Virus record (IMG/VR): IMGVR_UViG_3300045930_000147
Span: 1-48,989 of that record
Length of the DNA stretch: 48,989 bases
Reading direction: 5' to 3' (one strand)
DNA from: a virus
Shown: piece after piece, positions 13,812 to 20,421 of the stretch
Position numbering within the stretch: position 1 is the stretch's first letter
Layout of the letters: the number at the start of each line of letters is the position of its first letter
Program-made: the position numbers and the translations under genes
The notes under the pieces: generated by a model
Told to the model about the DNA's origin: nothing
Seen by the model: the letters and a program-made list of their open reading frames with translations, nothing else
Database searches by the model: none

Positions 13812-13885
13812 TGCAAGCCCATGCCGCGGGCAATTAAAGCGCGGCATGTTCGAGCATTCACGCTCGGCAACCAGGAGAGAAGACC
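13812..13885 (+). promoter_or_regulatory. Two-hairpin structured leader, copy 1
   Basis: GCAAGCC, stem 1 CATGCCGCG (13820-13828) with CGCGGCATG (13840-13848), TT, stem 2 CGAGC (13851-13855) with GCTCG (13862-13866), then GCAAC, GGAG and ATG. Stem 2 differs from the other five copies (CGTGC/GCACG) by a matched pair of changes, which supports real base pairing. Confidence 0.7.
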
Positions 13886-14068
13886 ATGAAACTGAACAAC
13901 CCATACAAGTGGACCGCAAAGGACCGCGCCGAATACGTGACCGAAGTCGAGACCGGCGAGGAAGTCTTTAGCTGCTGCCATGGCCATATCAATTGCGCGA
14001 CATACCCGCACGGCCCTTGCGTTAACGAAGTCATGATTTGCATGGAAGAAAAAGGCGAAAGCGAATGA
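13886..14068 (+). CDS. Small Cys-rich hypothetical protein
   Basis: 60 residues: a charged N-terminal half (YKWTAKDRAEYVTEVETGEE), then CCHGHINCATYPHGPC and MICMEEKGESE. Five Cys and two His in a short span suggest metal binding. First gene of the small-gene operon, preceded by leader copy 1 and a GGAG ribosome site. Function unknown. Confidence 0.65.
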   Translation: MKLNNPYKWTAKDRAEYVTEVETGEEVFSCCHGHINCATYPHGPCVNEVMICMEEKGESE

Positions 14069-14256
14069 AAACCCCGCAAGTGCCGGCCCTGCCCGGCATG
14101 ACCCCGCTCGGCATCAAGCCCTATGCCCAAATTCTGGCAGAGGCGCCGTTAAAGCCTAAGGCCAACCAGGAGGCTTGCGACGTCGGCCTATTCGGGGACG
14201 ACGCAAAGCAATTGGACCTCATCGACATAAGGGCGAAGCCCGTCTCATGCCCATAA
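14065..14256 (+). CDS. Small hypothetical protein
   Basis: 63 residues; the start overlaps the previous stop (ATGA). Pro-rich N-terminus (KTPQVPALPGMTPLGIKPYA), then an acidic C-terminal half (CDVGLFGDDAKQLDLIDI). Translationally coupled to the Cys-rich protein. No family recognised. Confidence 0.6.
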   Translation: MKTPQVPALPGMTPLGIKPYAQILAEAPLKPKANQEACDVGLFGDDAKQLDLIDIRAKPVSCP

Positions 14257-14325
14257 GTGCAAGCCATAGAGCCCCGCGGGGCTCTATTTCGTGCACTCAA
14301 GCACGGCAACGAAAACGGAGAGACC
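14257..14325 (+). promoter_or_regulatory. Two-hairpin structured leader, copy 2
   Basis: Begins directly after the upstream stop: GTGCAAGCC, stem 1 ATAGAGCCCC (14266-14275) with GGGGCTCTAT (14278-14287), TT, stem 2 CGTGC (14290-14294) with GCACG (14301-14305), GCAAC, GGAG, ATG at 14326. Confidence 0.7.
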
Positions 14326-14550
14326 ATGACAGACCTGCGCATAGCCCTGGTTATCAAAGGCACCCCAGGAGAAGCAGCCGCCGCGGCCGCAGCCCGCGGA
14401 ATTCCGCTTTTATTCAAACGCGAGGCTTTGGGCGAAACCATTGGCGAAACCAGCGAAGACTACCGCGACAAGGTGGGCGCCTGGTTTGCCGAACAGCCGG
14501 CCAGCGCACCATTCCCAGCCGGGACCTTGCTGCTCTACCAGGACGCCTAA
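14326..14550 (+). CDS. Small hypothetical protein
   Basis: 74 residues: a strand-helix start (DLRIALVIKGTPGEAAAAAA), a strand (GIPLLFKREA), an acidic helix and a final strand (TLLLYQDA). Reads as a small alpha/beta protein. It has its own structured leader and a GGAG site. No family recognised. Confidence 0.6.
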   Translation: MTDLRIALVIKGTPGEAAAAAAARGIPLLFKREALGETIGETSEDYRDKVGAWFAEQPASAPFPAGTLLLYQDA

Positions 14551-14633
14551 GCCATCCTCGCGATTGCAAGCCCAAGGCGCCGCAACACGGCGCCTTGTTC
14601 GTGCAATCCCGCACGGCAACAGGAGACTAGACC
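14551..14633 (+). promoter_or_regulatory. Two-hairpin structured leader, copy 3
   Basis: Core GCAAGCCC at 14566-14573; stem 1 AAGGCGCCG (14574-14582) with CGGCGCCTT (14588-14596); stem 2 CGTGC (14600-14604) with GCACG (14611-14615); GCAAC, AGGAG, ATG at 14634. Precedes the largest gene of the operon. Confidence 0.7.
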
Positions 14634-15695
14634 ATGAAGACCGGATTAAGCCTTTCAGAATTGGCCGCCAAGATCGAAGGCAATAAAGCCCTGAAACAGG
14701 ATTTTATTGCAGACACCGCGGCGACCACGATGCAAGTGCAAGCCGATAAAACGATCGTGCTTGAAATCCCGCAGCCTGGGACCGCTATCCCGAATAGCTT
14801 TCCCATCCTGCCAATCGCGCACGATCAAATCGGCGCACGGCTGAACATTCCGGCCAAATACTACGACCGGATGCAGGCCGAGGCGCCCGATTTGCTGGCG
14901 ACAAACGTAAATGCTTGGTTCCGCAAGAACCCCGAAAAGCGGATGATAAGAACGCTCGGCGGCGACGCCCGCGCCTTCCTGTCAAACCGCTACAATCGCA
15001 TCGAAAACGAGGAAATTGCAGAGGTTGTTTTGCCAATCCTGGCAGACATCCCCGGCGTTCGAATCCTTTCGAGCGAAATCACGGACCGGCGAATGTATAT
15101 CCAAGCCCTGACCCCGCGCACCGAAGGCGAGGTAAAAAAGGGCGACGTCGTACAGGCCGGAGTCGTGATCTCCAACTCAGAGACCGGACACGGCGCCGTC
15201 AGCATTTCCCCGCTGGTTTATCGCCTGGTCTGCCTCAATGGCATGATCGCCAACGATGGACGCCTGCGGGCAAACCACGTCGGCGGCCGTATCGAGGAGA
15301 CGGAAGCGCTCTACCAGGACGACACCAGGAAAGCGGACGACCGGGCAATCTTGCTCAAGGTCCGCGACCACGTCCGCAATGCGGTCGACTCGGTGGCGTT
15401 TGCTGCCCGCGTCGAAGCCATGGCCGGCCTTGTGCGCCAGCCGATCGCCGGCGATCCGGTGGCGGCCGTCGAAGTGCTGGCCAAAAAAGTCGGCGCCACC
15501 GACGGCGAGCGGGGCGGGATCCTGCGCTCGCTGATCGAGGGCGGCGACCTGTCCGCCTGGGGATTGCTGAACGCAGTCACCGCGCAAGCCCACGCGGCGC
15601 CCGACTATGACCGCTCAATCGATTTTGAGCGCATGGGCGGCGCCTTGCTTGAGCTCCCCCGCAACGAATGGACGCGAGTCCTTGAGGCGGCCTAA
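14634..15695 (+). CDS. DUF932-family phage/plasmid protein
   Basis: 353 residues, typical of DUF932 (phage and plasmid-like) proteins. The N-terminus is a helix (LSELAAKIEGNKALKQDF), then IAHDQIGARLNIPAKYYDRM and RTLGGDARAFLSNRYNRIEN, the most recognisable family stretch (G-x-x-RAFLSxRYxRxxN), followed by QAGVVISNSETGHGAVSI and YRLVCLNGMI. The family is widespread on plasmids and phages, often near replication or recombination genes; its biochemical role is not established to my knowledge. It has its own structured leader, suggesting separate translational control. Confidence 0.85.
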   Translation: MKTGLSLSELAAKIEGNKALKQDFIADTAATTMQVQADKTIVLEIPQPGTAIPNSFPILPIAHDQIGARLNIPAKYYDRMQAEAPDLLATNVNAWFRKNPEKRMIRTLGGDARAFLSNRYNRIENEEIAEVVLPILADIPGVRILSSEITDRRMYIQALTPRTEGEVKKGDVVQAGVVISNSETGHGAVSISPLVYRLVCLNGMIANDGRLRANHVGGRIEETEALYQDDTRKADDRAILLKVRDHVRNAVDSVAFAARVEAMAGLVRQPIAGDPVAAVEVLAKKVGATDGERGGILRSLIEGGDLSAWGLLNAVTAQAHAAPDYDRSIDFERMGGALLELPRNEWTRVLEAA

Positions 15696-15772
15696 CGATG
15701 CAAGCCCAGGCGGCCGGCTTCACAAGCCGGCCGCCTGATCGTGCACCGCACGGCAACAGAGGAGAAAGAACG
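15696..15772 (+). promoter_or_regulatory. Two-hairpin structured leader, copy 4
   Basis: TGCAAGCCC at 15699-15707; stem 1 AGGCGGCCGGCTT (15708-15720) with AAGCCGGCCGCCT (15724-15736), 13 pairs and the longest of the set; stem 2 CGTGC (15740-15744) with GCACG (15748-15752), three-base loop; GCAAC, GGAG, ATG at 15773. Confidence 0.7.
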
Positions 15773-15925
15773 ATGTCCGACCATGATGCAATGCTCGCCA
15801 TCCAAGAATGCTTGGACGGCACCGAATGGAATTCGAACACGCTTGAGGAGGTTGCGGCGATCATGACCGCGGCCGGCTACAAAATCCGCGACCTCGACGA
15901 CGTCGAACGCGAGGCCACACCATGA
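15773..15925 (+). CDS. Small acidic hypothetical protein
   Basis: 50 residues, acidic and helical (DHDAMLAIQECLDGTEWNSN, then TLEEVAAIMTAAGYKIRDLD). The pattern of two helices with a GY turn resembles small phage proteins of unknown role. Followed by an ATGA overlap. Confidence 0.6.
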   Translation: MSDHDAMLAIQECLDGTEWNSNTLEEVAAIMTAAGYKIRDLDDVEREATP

Positions 15926-16176
15926 ACCCGCTAACAATCGGAGCGCTCATGCTGGCCGGCTTTGCGTTCCTAACCTGGGCAACCGCGCCGGCAAAATACG
16001 GCGCCGAGCCGCGGCTAACACCGAATGCCGAAGACTCTGACTTTTGCATGCCGGCCGAAGTCACAGGCGGAGCCGCGATCGCCTACCACTGCCACGCCGG
16101 CGAGATCGGTTGCAAAACGCACCCCGTAACGGATTGCGAGGCCGACGATCGCGACGACTTTGCAGAAGATGATTAG
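15922..16176 (+). CDS. Small membrane-anchored or secreted Cys-containing protein
   Basis: 84 residues. A hydrophobic N-terminus (IGALMLAGFAFLTWATAPA) may be a signal anchor. The rest has four Cys (FCMPAEV... YHCHAGEIGCKTHPVTDCEA) and an acidic end, so disulfide pairing outside the cytoplasm is plausible. ATGA overlap with the previous gene. Function unknown. Confidence 0.6.
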   Translation: MNPLTIGALMLAGFAFLTWATAPAKYGAEPRLTPNAEDSDFCMPAEVTGGAAIAYHCHAGEIGCKTHPVTDCEADDRDDFAEDD

Positions 16177-16251
16177 TGCAAGCCCAAGGCGCTGCGGACC
16201 CCGCGGCGCTTTGTTCGTGCACTTTCGCACGGCAACAGAGGAGATAAGACC
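16177..16251 (+). promoter_or_regulatory. Two-hairpin structured leader, copy 5
   Basis: TGCAAGCCC directly after the stop; stem 1 AAGGCGCTGCGG (16186-16197) with CCGCGGCGCTTT (16201-16212), pairing with two G-U wobbles; stem 2 CGTGC (16216-16220) with GCACG (16227-16231); GCAAC, GGAG, ATG at 16252. Confidence 0.7.
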
Positions 16252-16755
16252 ATGAGCACCTTTATTGAGCCGGCCGAGATCCTGGCCGGCCACGTCTCAC
16301 CGGAGACCGCGTACGTTGTCGCGGATTACCCGTATGGCTATACGCTGCGCTGCAAAATCCGCTATTGGCTGGAATTCAAATCGGGCAAGGGAGTCCGATT
16401 CTGGTCGCAAACGACAAACCCCAAGCGACCCGGCGAAGTCTGGAACAAGCCGAAGTCTTCCACTTACTGCCGTTTCGGCGGCGCCATGTACCTGGACGAA
16501 AACGGCCACTGCAAATGGAGCGGACTCACCGAATACAGCACGGCCGCCGAGGCGCAAGCCTGGGCGAGCAAATGGCGCGAAGGCGTCCCACCGGAAGCCC
16601 TGCCCGACCTTGACCGCTGGATTGCGGGCAAGGTTGCGTATGAGCAAGCCCGCGCCAAGGCGGCCGGCGAGGAGCCCACCCATACCCTGCCGCTCGCCGT
16701 CGGCCTGGTCGAGGCTCACCAGGCGATGGCCGCGGCCGACAAGACCGAGAAATAG
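16252..16755 (+). CDS. Hypothetical phage protein
   Basis: 167 residues. The beta-rich N-terminal half has YPYGYTLRCKIRYWLEFKSG, FWSQTTNPKRP and CRFGGAMYLDENGHCKW. The C-terminal half is helical and Ala-rich. Proteins with this core occur in phages, where I know no assigned function. Own structured leader and GGAG site. Confidence 0.65.
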   Translation: MSTFIEPAEILAGHVSPETAYVVADYPYGYTLRCKIRYWLEFKSGKGVRFWSQTTNPKRPGEVWNKPKSSTYCRFGGAMYLDENGHCKWSGLTEYSTAAEAQAWASKWREGVPPEALPDLDRWIAGKVAYEQARAKAAGEEPTHTLPLAVGLVEAHQAMAAADKTEK

Positions 16756-16835
16756 CGCAAGCCCAGGCGGCCGGCTTTTTGGAGCTCGGCCGCCTGATCG
16801 TGCGCTTAAGCACGGCAACGAAAGGAGCGAAGACC
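16756..16835 (+). promoter_or_regulatory. Two-hairpin structured leader, copy 6
   Basis: GCAAGCCC; stem 1 AGGCGGCCG (16765-16773) with CGGCCGCCT (16787-16795), longer loop; stem 2 CGTGC (16799-16803) with GCACG (16810-16814); GCAAC, AGGAG, ATG at 16836. Confidence 0.7.
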
Positions 16836-17072
16836 ATGCCTATTGATTGGGACGACCCGGCCGCCCGCGGCCGGTTGATCGAAAGAGTCGGCGCCGAGGA
16901 ATACAGCCGACTCCTTGCAATCCACTTCAAGCAAAGCACCCTTGCGACCATCAACGGCCACGCAATTCGGCCGGTTATGTCGCGCTTCGGGCGCCTGTTT
17001 TCGGTGGGAAACACTAACCGCGCTTTTGCCACCCTGGGCGAGGCGGCCGCCTTTGCGAGGGCAACGCCATGA
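16836..17072 (+). CDS. Small hypothetical protein
   Basis: 78 residues: helical start (DDPAARGRLIERVGAEEYSR), a basic strand region (INGHAIRPVMSRFGRLFSVG) and a helical end. No motif recognised. Preceded by leader copy 6 and followed by an ATGA overlap. Confidence 0.6.
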   Translation: MPIDWDDPAARGRLIERVGAEEYSRLLAIHFKQSTLATINGHAIRPVMSRFGRLFSVGNTNRAFATLGEAAAFARATP

Positions 17073-17392
17073 GCATCGACGGCAAAGCAATCGCCTACGG
17101 CGCCCTTTTCCTGGCGGCCGTAGCGGTGGCCCTGGCCGGCCACCTCATAACCCCGCCGGCCGCAACCCCGCCGCGACCTATCCCAGCGATTAAGCCGATG
17201 GACATGGGCCGGCACCTTGAGGAAATGATCGACCGGCAACAGAGTCGGGACCTTAACAGCCTGGGCAAGATCGGCCCCGAGCACGATGCCTGGATCCTGA
17301 AACGCTACCAGAAGCCGGCACCGGCGCCGCAACCTGCAAAACCACCGGACACCCGAGTCCGGCCGCGGCCCTTGATATTTCAGACGACCTAA
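17069..17392 (+). CDS. Small membrane-anchored Pro-rich protein
   Basis: 107 residues. One N-terminal hydrophobic helix (AIAYGALFLAAVAVALAGHL), a Pro-rich linker (PPAATPPRPIP), a polar helix and a Pro-rich basic tail. Probably anchored in the inner membrane with a periplasmic tail. Last gene of the operon, followed by a terminator. Confidence 0.6.
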   Translation: MSIDGKAIAYGALFLAAVAVALAGHLITPPAATPPRPIPAIKPMDMGRHLEEMIDRQQSRDLNSLGKIGPEHDAWILKRYQKPAPAPQPAKPPDTRVRPRPLIFQTT

Positions 17393-17395
17393 CGA

Positions 17396-17467
17396 AACCG
17401 GCCGCGAGCGATCGCGGCCGGCCACTCCCCCGCCCGCCCGGCACCCGCCGCGGCGGGCTTTTTTTGC
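17396..17467 (+). terminator. Rightward terminator region (two hairpins, T run)
   Basis: A CCGGCCGCGA / TCGCGGCCGG stem, then GCCCGCC...GGCGGGC followed by TTTTTTT at about 17460-17466. This is a clear intrinsic terminator for the 13886-17392 operon. Confidence 0.8.
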
Positions 17468-17492
17468 GCCGACCGGCGCCGGCCGGCCCAAG

Positions 17493-17544
17493 CCTGGACG
17501 GGCAGCCCGATTCAACAAAACCTGGACGGGCAGCCCGATTCAAC
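17493..17544. repeat. Two tandem 24-base direct repeats
   Basis: 17493-17516 and 17521-17544 are identical 24-mers beginning CCTGGACGGGCAG and separated by AAAA. They lie between the rightward terminator and the end of the leftward cassette. A replication slip or an iteron-like binding site are both possible. Confidence 0.85.
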
Positions 17545-17553
17545 GTGGGCCGG

Positions 17554-17877
17554 TTATTTTTGCCGCATCGCATTGCCCTTGGCGTCGAGAACGACGCGAA
17601 GGCAAGAGAACCGGACGCGAGCATCGGGTTCGATAAATTTTTCGTGCACCCGGCGCATCCAGAGACAATGGCCAGGCCCGCCGGAGCCGACAAAGACCAG
17701 CGCATCGGCCGGAAACCGTGGCGAGCGCGGGTTAGGCACAGGAACGGCAAGCCCCGAGCGCTCACGCATCAAGACGCTCGCCTCCGTGGACGCCAAGAGC
17801 TTAGGCGCAGGCGCAGCCTTAGGCTGGGGCGCGAGGGTGGCGATCGCGATGACGGAAACCAGAAAGACCCAGCGCAA
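17554..17877 (-). CDS. Putative secreted protein (TTG start)
   Basis: 107 residues from a TTG at 17877. A hydrophobic signal-like start (MRWVFLVSVIAIATLAPQPK) is followed by a mature part with two Cys (GPGHCLWMRR... VRFSCLRVVLD). The longer in-frame ORF to 18003 overlaps the upstream gene and lacks a ribosome site, so the start is uncertain. It may belong to the PEP-CTERM cassette, but the terminator at 18043-18075 lies upstream of it. Confidence 0.45.
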   Translation of the reverse strand: MRWVFLVSVIAIATLAPQPKAAPAPKLLASTEASVLMRERSGLAVPVPNPRSPRFPADALVFVGSGGPGHCLWMRRVHEKFIEPDARVRFSCLRVVLDAKGNAMRQK

Positions 17878-17885
17878 AGGCTCGA

Positions 17886-18026
17886 TCAGATGATCCCGAG
17901 CAAGTATGCGATGGCGAGCGGCGGGCCAAGTATCGCGGTCAATGCGAGACACGCGAGCCAGCAGGCGCCGATTGTGAAGCAAATTCCGATGGTCGCGCTG
18001 CACAGGTAGCCTCTAACGCGCTGCAA
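17886..18026 (-). CDS. Small two-segment membrane protein (TTG start)
   Basis: The TTG at 18026 has a GGAGG site six bases upstream, giving 46 residues: a basic N-terminus (MQRVRGYLCSA), then two hydrophobic stretches (IGICFTIGACWLACLALTA and PPLAIAYLLGII). Size and topology would suit a small holin or toxin-like membrane peptide, but nothing else supports that. A longer ORF in frame runs through the terminator and is not used. Confidence 0.5.
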   Translation of the reverse strand: MQRVRGYLCSATIGICFTIGACWLACLALTAILGPPLAIAYLLGII

Positions 18027-18042
18027 GCAAATCCTCCGCAAT

Positions 18043-18075
18043 GAAAAAGGCCGGACGGGGGCGCCCGTCCGGCCT
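18043..18075 (-). terminator. Leftward intrinsic terminator after the PEP-CTERM genes
   Basis: AGGCCGGACGGG / CCCGTCCGGCCT (12 pairs, 4-base loop), followed on the minus strand by TTTTTC. It lies seven bases past the stop of the 18083 gene. Confidence 0.8.
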
Positions 18076-18082
18076 GGATGGT

Positions 18083-18652
18083 TCAAGCGGTTGCGAGACG
18101 ACCGCGGGTAAAGAACGCCCGGATCTTTTCGCGATTGCTTACACCGAACAGCGCAGCCAAGCCGCTGAGAAACAGCCACACGGCGGCAGGCAGCGGCACC
18201 GGCGGCGGGACGGTGGCAAGGTTGCCGCCGTAGCCGGACGTGCCGTTGGCAAAGCCCGCTATGTTGAGGAAGTAATCCCCCGCAAGCAGGAAAGCCGAGC
18301 CGGCCATACCCTGACAATTCGGGATGGGTCCGCAGCCGAGTACGGCAAGGACCGGCCCGATGACGGTTGCGCCAGGAATTGCCGGCGTTCCCGCAATCAC
18401 CGACGCATTAAAGCCGGTGATGAAGTCAGAGGCTTGCGCAAAGACGTTGGTCACGGACGCGATGGTCAGTGTCGCGTTTTGCGTCAGGTGGAAGGTGTAT
18501 TGATCCGAAAACGCGCCGACGAGTGCGCCCAACGAGTGATTGAAGGCACCAGCCGCCGATGTCGGATCATCACCGAAGCTAGTGATGGTTGCCGCCTTGA
18601 GTGGCGTTGCAAGCGCCACCAATGCAGCAATAGCAAAGACAACTCTCCTCAT
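18083..18652 (-). CDS. VPLPA-CTERM (PEP-CTERM-type) exported protein
   Basis: 189 residues. A signal peptide (MRRVVFAIAALVALATPLKA) is followed by a Thr/Ala/Gly-rich low-complexity mature domain. The C-terminus is the tripartite sorting signal: VPLPAAVWLFLSGLAALFG (from residue 152), a basic cluster, then a short tail. This is the VPLPA variant of PEP-CTERM, cleaved by an exosortase in Gram-negative bacteria that make exopolysaccharide (established). No exosortase gene is in the window, so it would rely on the host enzyme. AAGGA ribosome site. Expected location: envelope or cell surface. Confidence 0.85.
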   Translation of the reverse strand: MRRVVFAIAALVALATPLKAATITSFGDDPTSAAGAFNHSLGALVGAFSDQYTFHLTQNATLTIASVTNVFAQASDFITGFNASVIAGTPAIPGATVIGPVLAVLGCGPIPNCQGMAGSAFLLAGDYFLNIAGFANGTSGYGGNLATVPPPVPLPAAVWLFLSGLAALFGVSNREKIRAFFTRGRLATA

Positions 18653-18667
18653 GAGAAGGTCCTTTCG

Positions 18668-19372
18668 TTATGCCCGCTGAGATCGTCCCGCATCGGGCGA
18701 CGGGTCGTTGTTTTTGCGGCGTCTGTTCAGCAGGTACAAACCAACGAGACCTGTGCCGAACAACCAAACGGCGCCCGGAATTGGCACTTCCGGAACACTG
18801 AAAGGCGTGGGACCGCCGCTAAGATCGACAAAGCCAGTGCGGCCATTCGTGCCGCTCAAAATGTCGAGCACCATGAACGCCAAGGTATCCCCCGGCGGAG
18901 TGGTTGACAGTTCAGCGAAGCTCGCCAGCGTGAGACCGGCGCCGCTGATTGAGAACGACGCAGAGGTGGGACCATTGCCCCCGCTCCATGTCCCCTCGAT
19001 GCCGTATTCAAAGTTGCCGAAGCCATCGGCGGCAAGAACCCCGGCGTTTTGCTGGTTGACCGGGATCACACCGGGAATCGAGAACGATGCCGATAGGCCG
19101 GAGTAGGTGATCGTTGGATTGCCGACCAGGTTGAAACCAAAGACGACGTCCTGCCCGCCATTGGCAAAATTGTTGCCATTGAGAAAGGCGATCGCAATAT
19201 CGATGGTGCCATTTTCATGATCGGTTGCGGTGATGGTGGCAAAGCCGTTGGCTTGCGGGCCGCACAGATTGGTACAGTGATCGGAGAAAAAAGTGCCCGT
19301 CGCGACCGTGACACCCTTGGCCGGCAGCGTTGTGGCGGCGAGCAGCGCCGCGAGCAGCAGGATTTTTCGCAT
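18668..19372 (-). CDS. PEP-CTERM/VPLPA-like exported protein
   Basis: 234 residues. Signal peptide (MRKILLLAALLAATTLPAKG), then a beta-rich Gly/Asn/Thr domain with one early Cys pair (HCTNLCGPQANG), typical of choice-of-anchor PEP-CTERM proteins. It ends in VPIPGAVWLFGTGLVGLYLL (from residue 196) plus RRRKNN and a short extra tail. Strong AGGAGG site. First gene of the cassette; the second PEP-CTERM gene starts 15 bases after its stop. The two share architecture but little sequence outside the sorting signal. Confidence 0.85.
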   Translation of the reverse strand: MRKILLLAALLAATTLPAKGVTVATGTFFSDHCTNLCGPQANGFATITATDHENGTIDIAIAFLNGNNFANGGQDVVFGFNLVGNPTITYSGLSASFSIPGVIPVNQQNAGVLAADGFGNFEYGIEGTWSGGNGPTSASFSISGAGLTLASFAELSTTPPGDTLAFMVLDILSGTNGRTGFVDLSGGPTPFSVPEVPIPGAVWLFGTGLVGLYLLNRRRKNNDPSPDAGRSQRA

Positions 19373-19472
19373 GGGGCCTCCTTTGTAAGGGTAGCGTTAA
19401 GCAAAAGCTTGACACACACGCCGGCACCTCCGCAAGGGGGGAGGTATAAATTTGGGGAAAAGAACCATTAAC

Positions 19473-19502
19473 CTTGACAGGCGTCAAGGCCACACTTAAC
19501 AA
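19473..19502 (+). promoter_or_regulatory. Rightward promoter overlapping CTTGAC-N4-GTCAAG palindrome
   Basis: CTTGAC-aggc-GTCAAG lies at 19473-19488, extended by C/G to seven-base arms. TTGACA (19474-19479), a 17-base spacer and TAACAA (19497-19502) make a good sigma-70-like promoter for the 19636 set. A repressor on the palindrome would block it. Confidence 0.6.
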
Positions 19503-19553
19503 GGACCTATCACGCCGGCCGGATTTGTATGGTCTCCTTCCGGTGTTTTGCAT

Positions 19554-19639
19554 CATGCGCCCGGCCGGTTTCCCAAATCCCATCGCCGCTGCGGGCGACC
19601 GGACCGGGCGCATGTTCGCATGTAGGATAAACCGCATGC
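19554..19639 (+). promoter_or_regulatory. Possible structured leader before the 19636 gene
   Basis: CATGCGCCCGG (19554-19564) pairs with CCGGGCGCATG (19604-19614), then TTC and a GCATG...CATGC pair (19619-19623 with 19635-19639) that would cover the start codon. The layout echoes the six leaders of the neighbouring operon but lacks their GCAAGCC and GGCAAC boxes. Confidence 0.35.
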
Positions 19640-19857
19640 CACACCCCAAAAGCAAAAAGCCGATCGACCCGATCATCCGGAAATTGCGGGAAAGGCGCAT
19701 CGCTAAAGGCTTGAGCCAATACGAATTGGCCCGCCGGCTTGGCTACACCGATGGCCTGGTTTGCCTGTGGGAGACCGGCCGCTATCGTCCGCGCCGGCAA
19801 GCCCTGGTCGATTGGTGCACAGGCCTGGGCGTCGAACCGCCTCGCGACGGCACATGA
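19636..19857 (+). CDS. XRE-family HTH regulator
   Basis: 73 residues from the ATG at 19636. The helix-turn-helix is clear: IIRKLRERRIAKGLSQYELARRLGY, then GLVCLWETGRYRPRRQALVDW. It resembles Cro/CI-type DNA-binding domains with no dimerisation or sensor domain, so it is probably a Cro-like repressor of nearby promoters. Upstream in-frame starts (19555, 19613) would add a tail without motifs. ATGA overlap with the next gene. Confidence 0.8.
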   Translation: MPHPKSKKPIDPIIRKLRERRIAKGLSQYELARRLGYTDGLVCLWETGRYRPRRQALVDWCTGLGVEPPRDGT

Positions 19858-19958
19858 AAACAGACCGCATCAAGCTTTGGATGGCGATTTCCGCGCTGGC
19901 CTTGCTCGCCTATGTCGCTTTCGTGATCTGGTACATCGGCCTTGTCGTGGTCCGATGA
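19854..19958 (+). CDS. 34-residue membrane peptide
   Basis: MKTDRIKLWMAISALALLAY followed by more hydrophobic residues and a VVR end: one transmembrane helix with a charged N-terminus. ATGA overlaps join it to both HTH genes, which is strong support for translation. Function unknown; position within a regulatory set is unusual. Confidence 0.65.
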   Translation: MKTDRIKLWMAISALALLAYVAFVIWYIGLVVVR

Positions 19959-20218
19959 AACGTAAGCGGCCGCATACCGGCATGAGCGCCGACGACGTCA
20001 AGATCGCGGTCGCAGCGCTCGGCCTGTCAGTCAAGGCGATCGCCGCGTCATTCGGCGTGCATGAGCGAACCGTCTGGACCTGGATGGCGTGGGGAGCTCC
20101 CGGCCATATCGCGATTGCGCTCGAGACCTGGCTTGCCGGAGACATCACCGGCAAACAGGTCAAGAAATTCCTGCGCAAAATCGGCAAGTCTCGCGATGAC
20201 GGAGACCGTTACCGATGA
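19955..20218 (+). CDS. Small HTH DNA-binding protein
   Basis: 87 residues: basic start (KRKRPHTGMSADDVKIAVAA), then an HTH (LGLSVKAIAASFGVHERTVWTWMAWG) of XRE or transposase-like type, and a helical basic tail (KQVKKFLRKIGKSRDD). Probably a regulator. ATGA overlap with both neighbours. Confidence 0.7.
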   Translation: MKRKRPHTGMSADDVKIAVAALGLSVKAIAASFGVHERTVWTWMAWGAPGHIAIALETWLAGDITGKQVKKFLRKIGKSRDDGDRYR

Positions 20219-20421
20219 CCGAGGAGGAGGCCACCAAACGCGGCTGGAAGCGGGAGCGGTGCTTTTGTTGCCACGGCACCGGTCAGGTCAGTGACTATGG
20301 CCCTTTCGGTATGGATTTTGAGGGACCCAAGGAATGCGATATGTGCGCCGGCGGCGGGTCCTATTGGGTCACGCCCAGCGGCCGAGCTCATGCCCAATGG
20401 CCAGGCGGTCCGTTCTGTTGA
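20215..20421 (+). CDS. DnaJ-type CxxCxG zinc protein
   Basis: 68 residues: CFCCHGTGQVSDYGPFG and CDMCAGGGSYWV give two CxxC(x)G knuckles spaced like one DnaJ central zinc unit. Many phages carry such mini zinc modules; they may bind unfolded protein or nucleic acid. Last gene of the rightward set. Confidence 0.7.
   Translation: MTEEEATKRGWKRERCFCCHGTGQVSDYGPFGMDFEGPKECDMCAGGGSYWVTPSGRAHAQWPGGPFC

Larger units (their letters stand above)
13434..13885. other. Gene-free control region (452 bases) with tandem rightward promoters
   Basis: No supported gene. It holds the upstream sequence of terS (leftward) and of the small-gene operon (rightward). It includes the two promoter candidates listed separately, a CTACATATAG element on the minus strand near 13546, and the first structured leader at 13812-13885. 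The stretch 13670-13800 shows nothing I recognise. Confidence 0.6.

Noticed and set aside
18041-18907. 288-residue rightward ORF over the PEP-CTERM genes
   Set aside because: It runs through the leftward terminator and is Arg-rich; the opposite strand has signal peptides, ribosome sites and sorting motifs.
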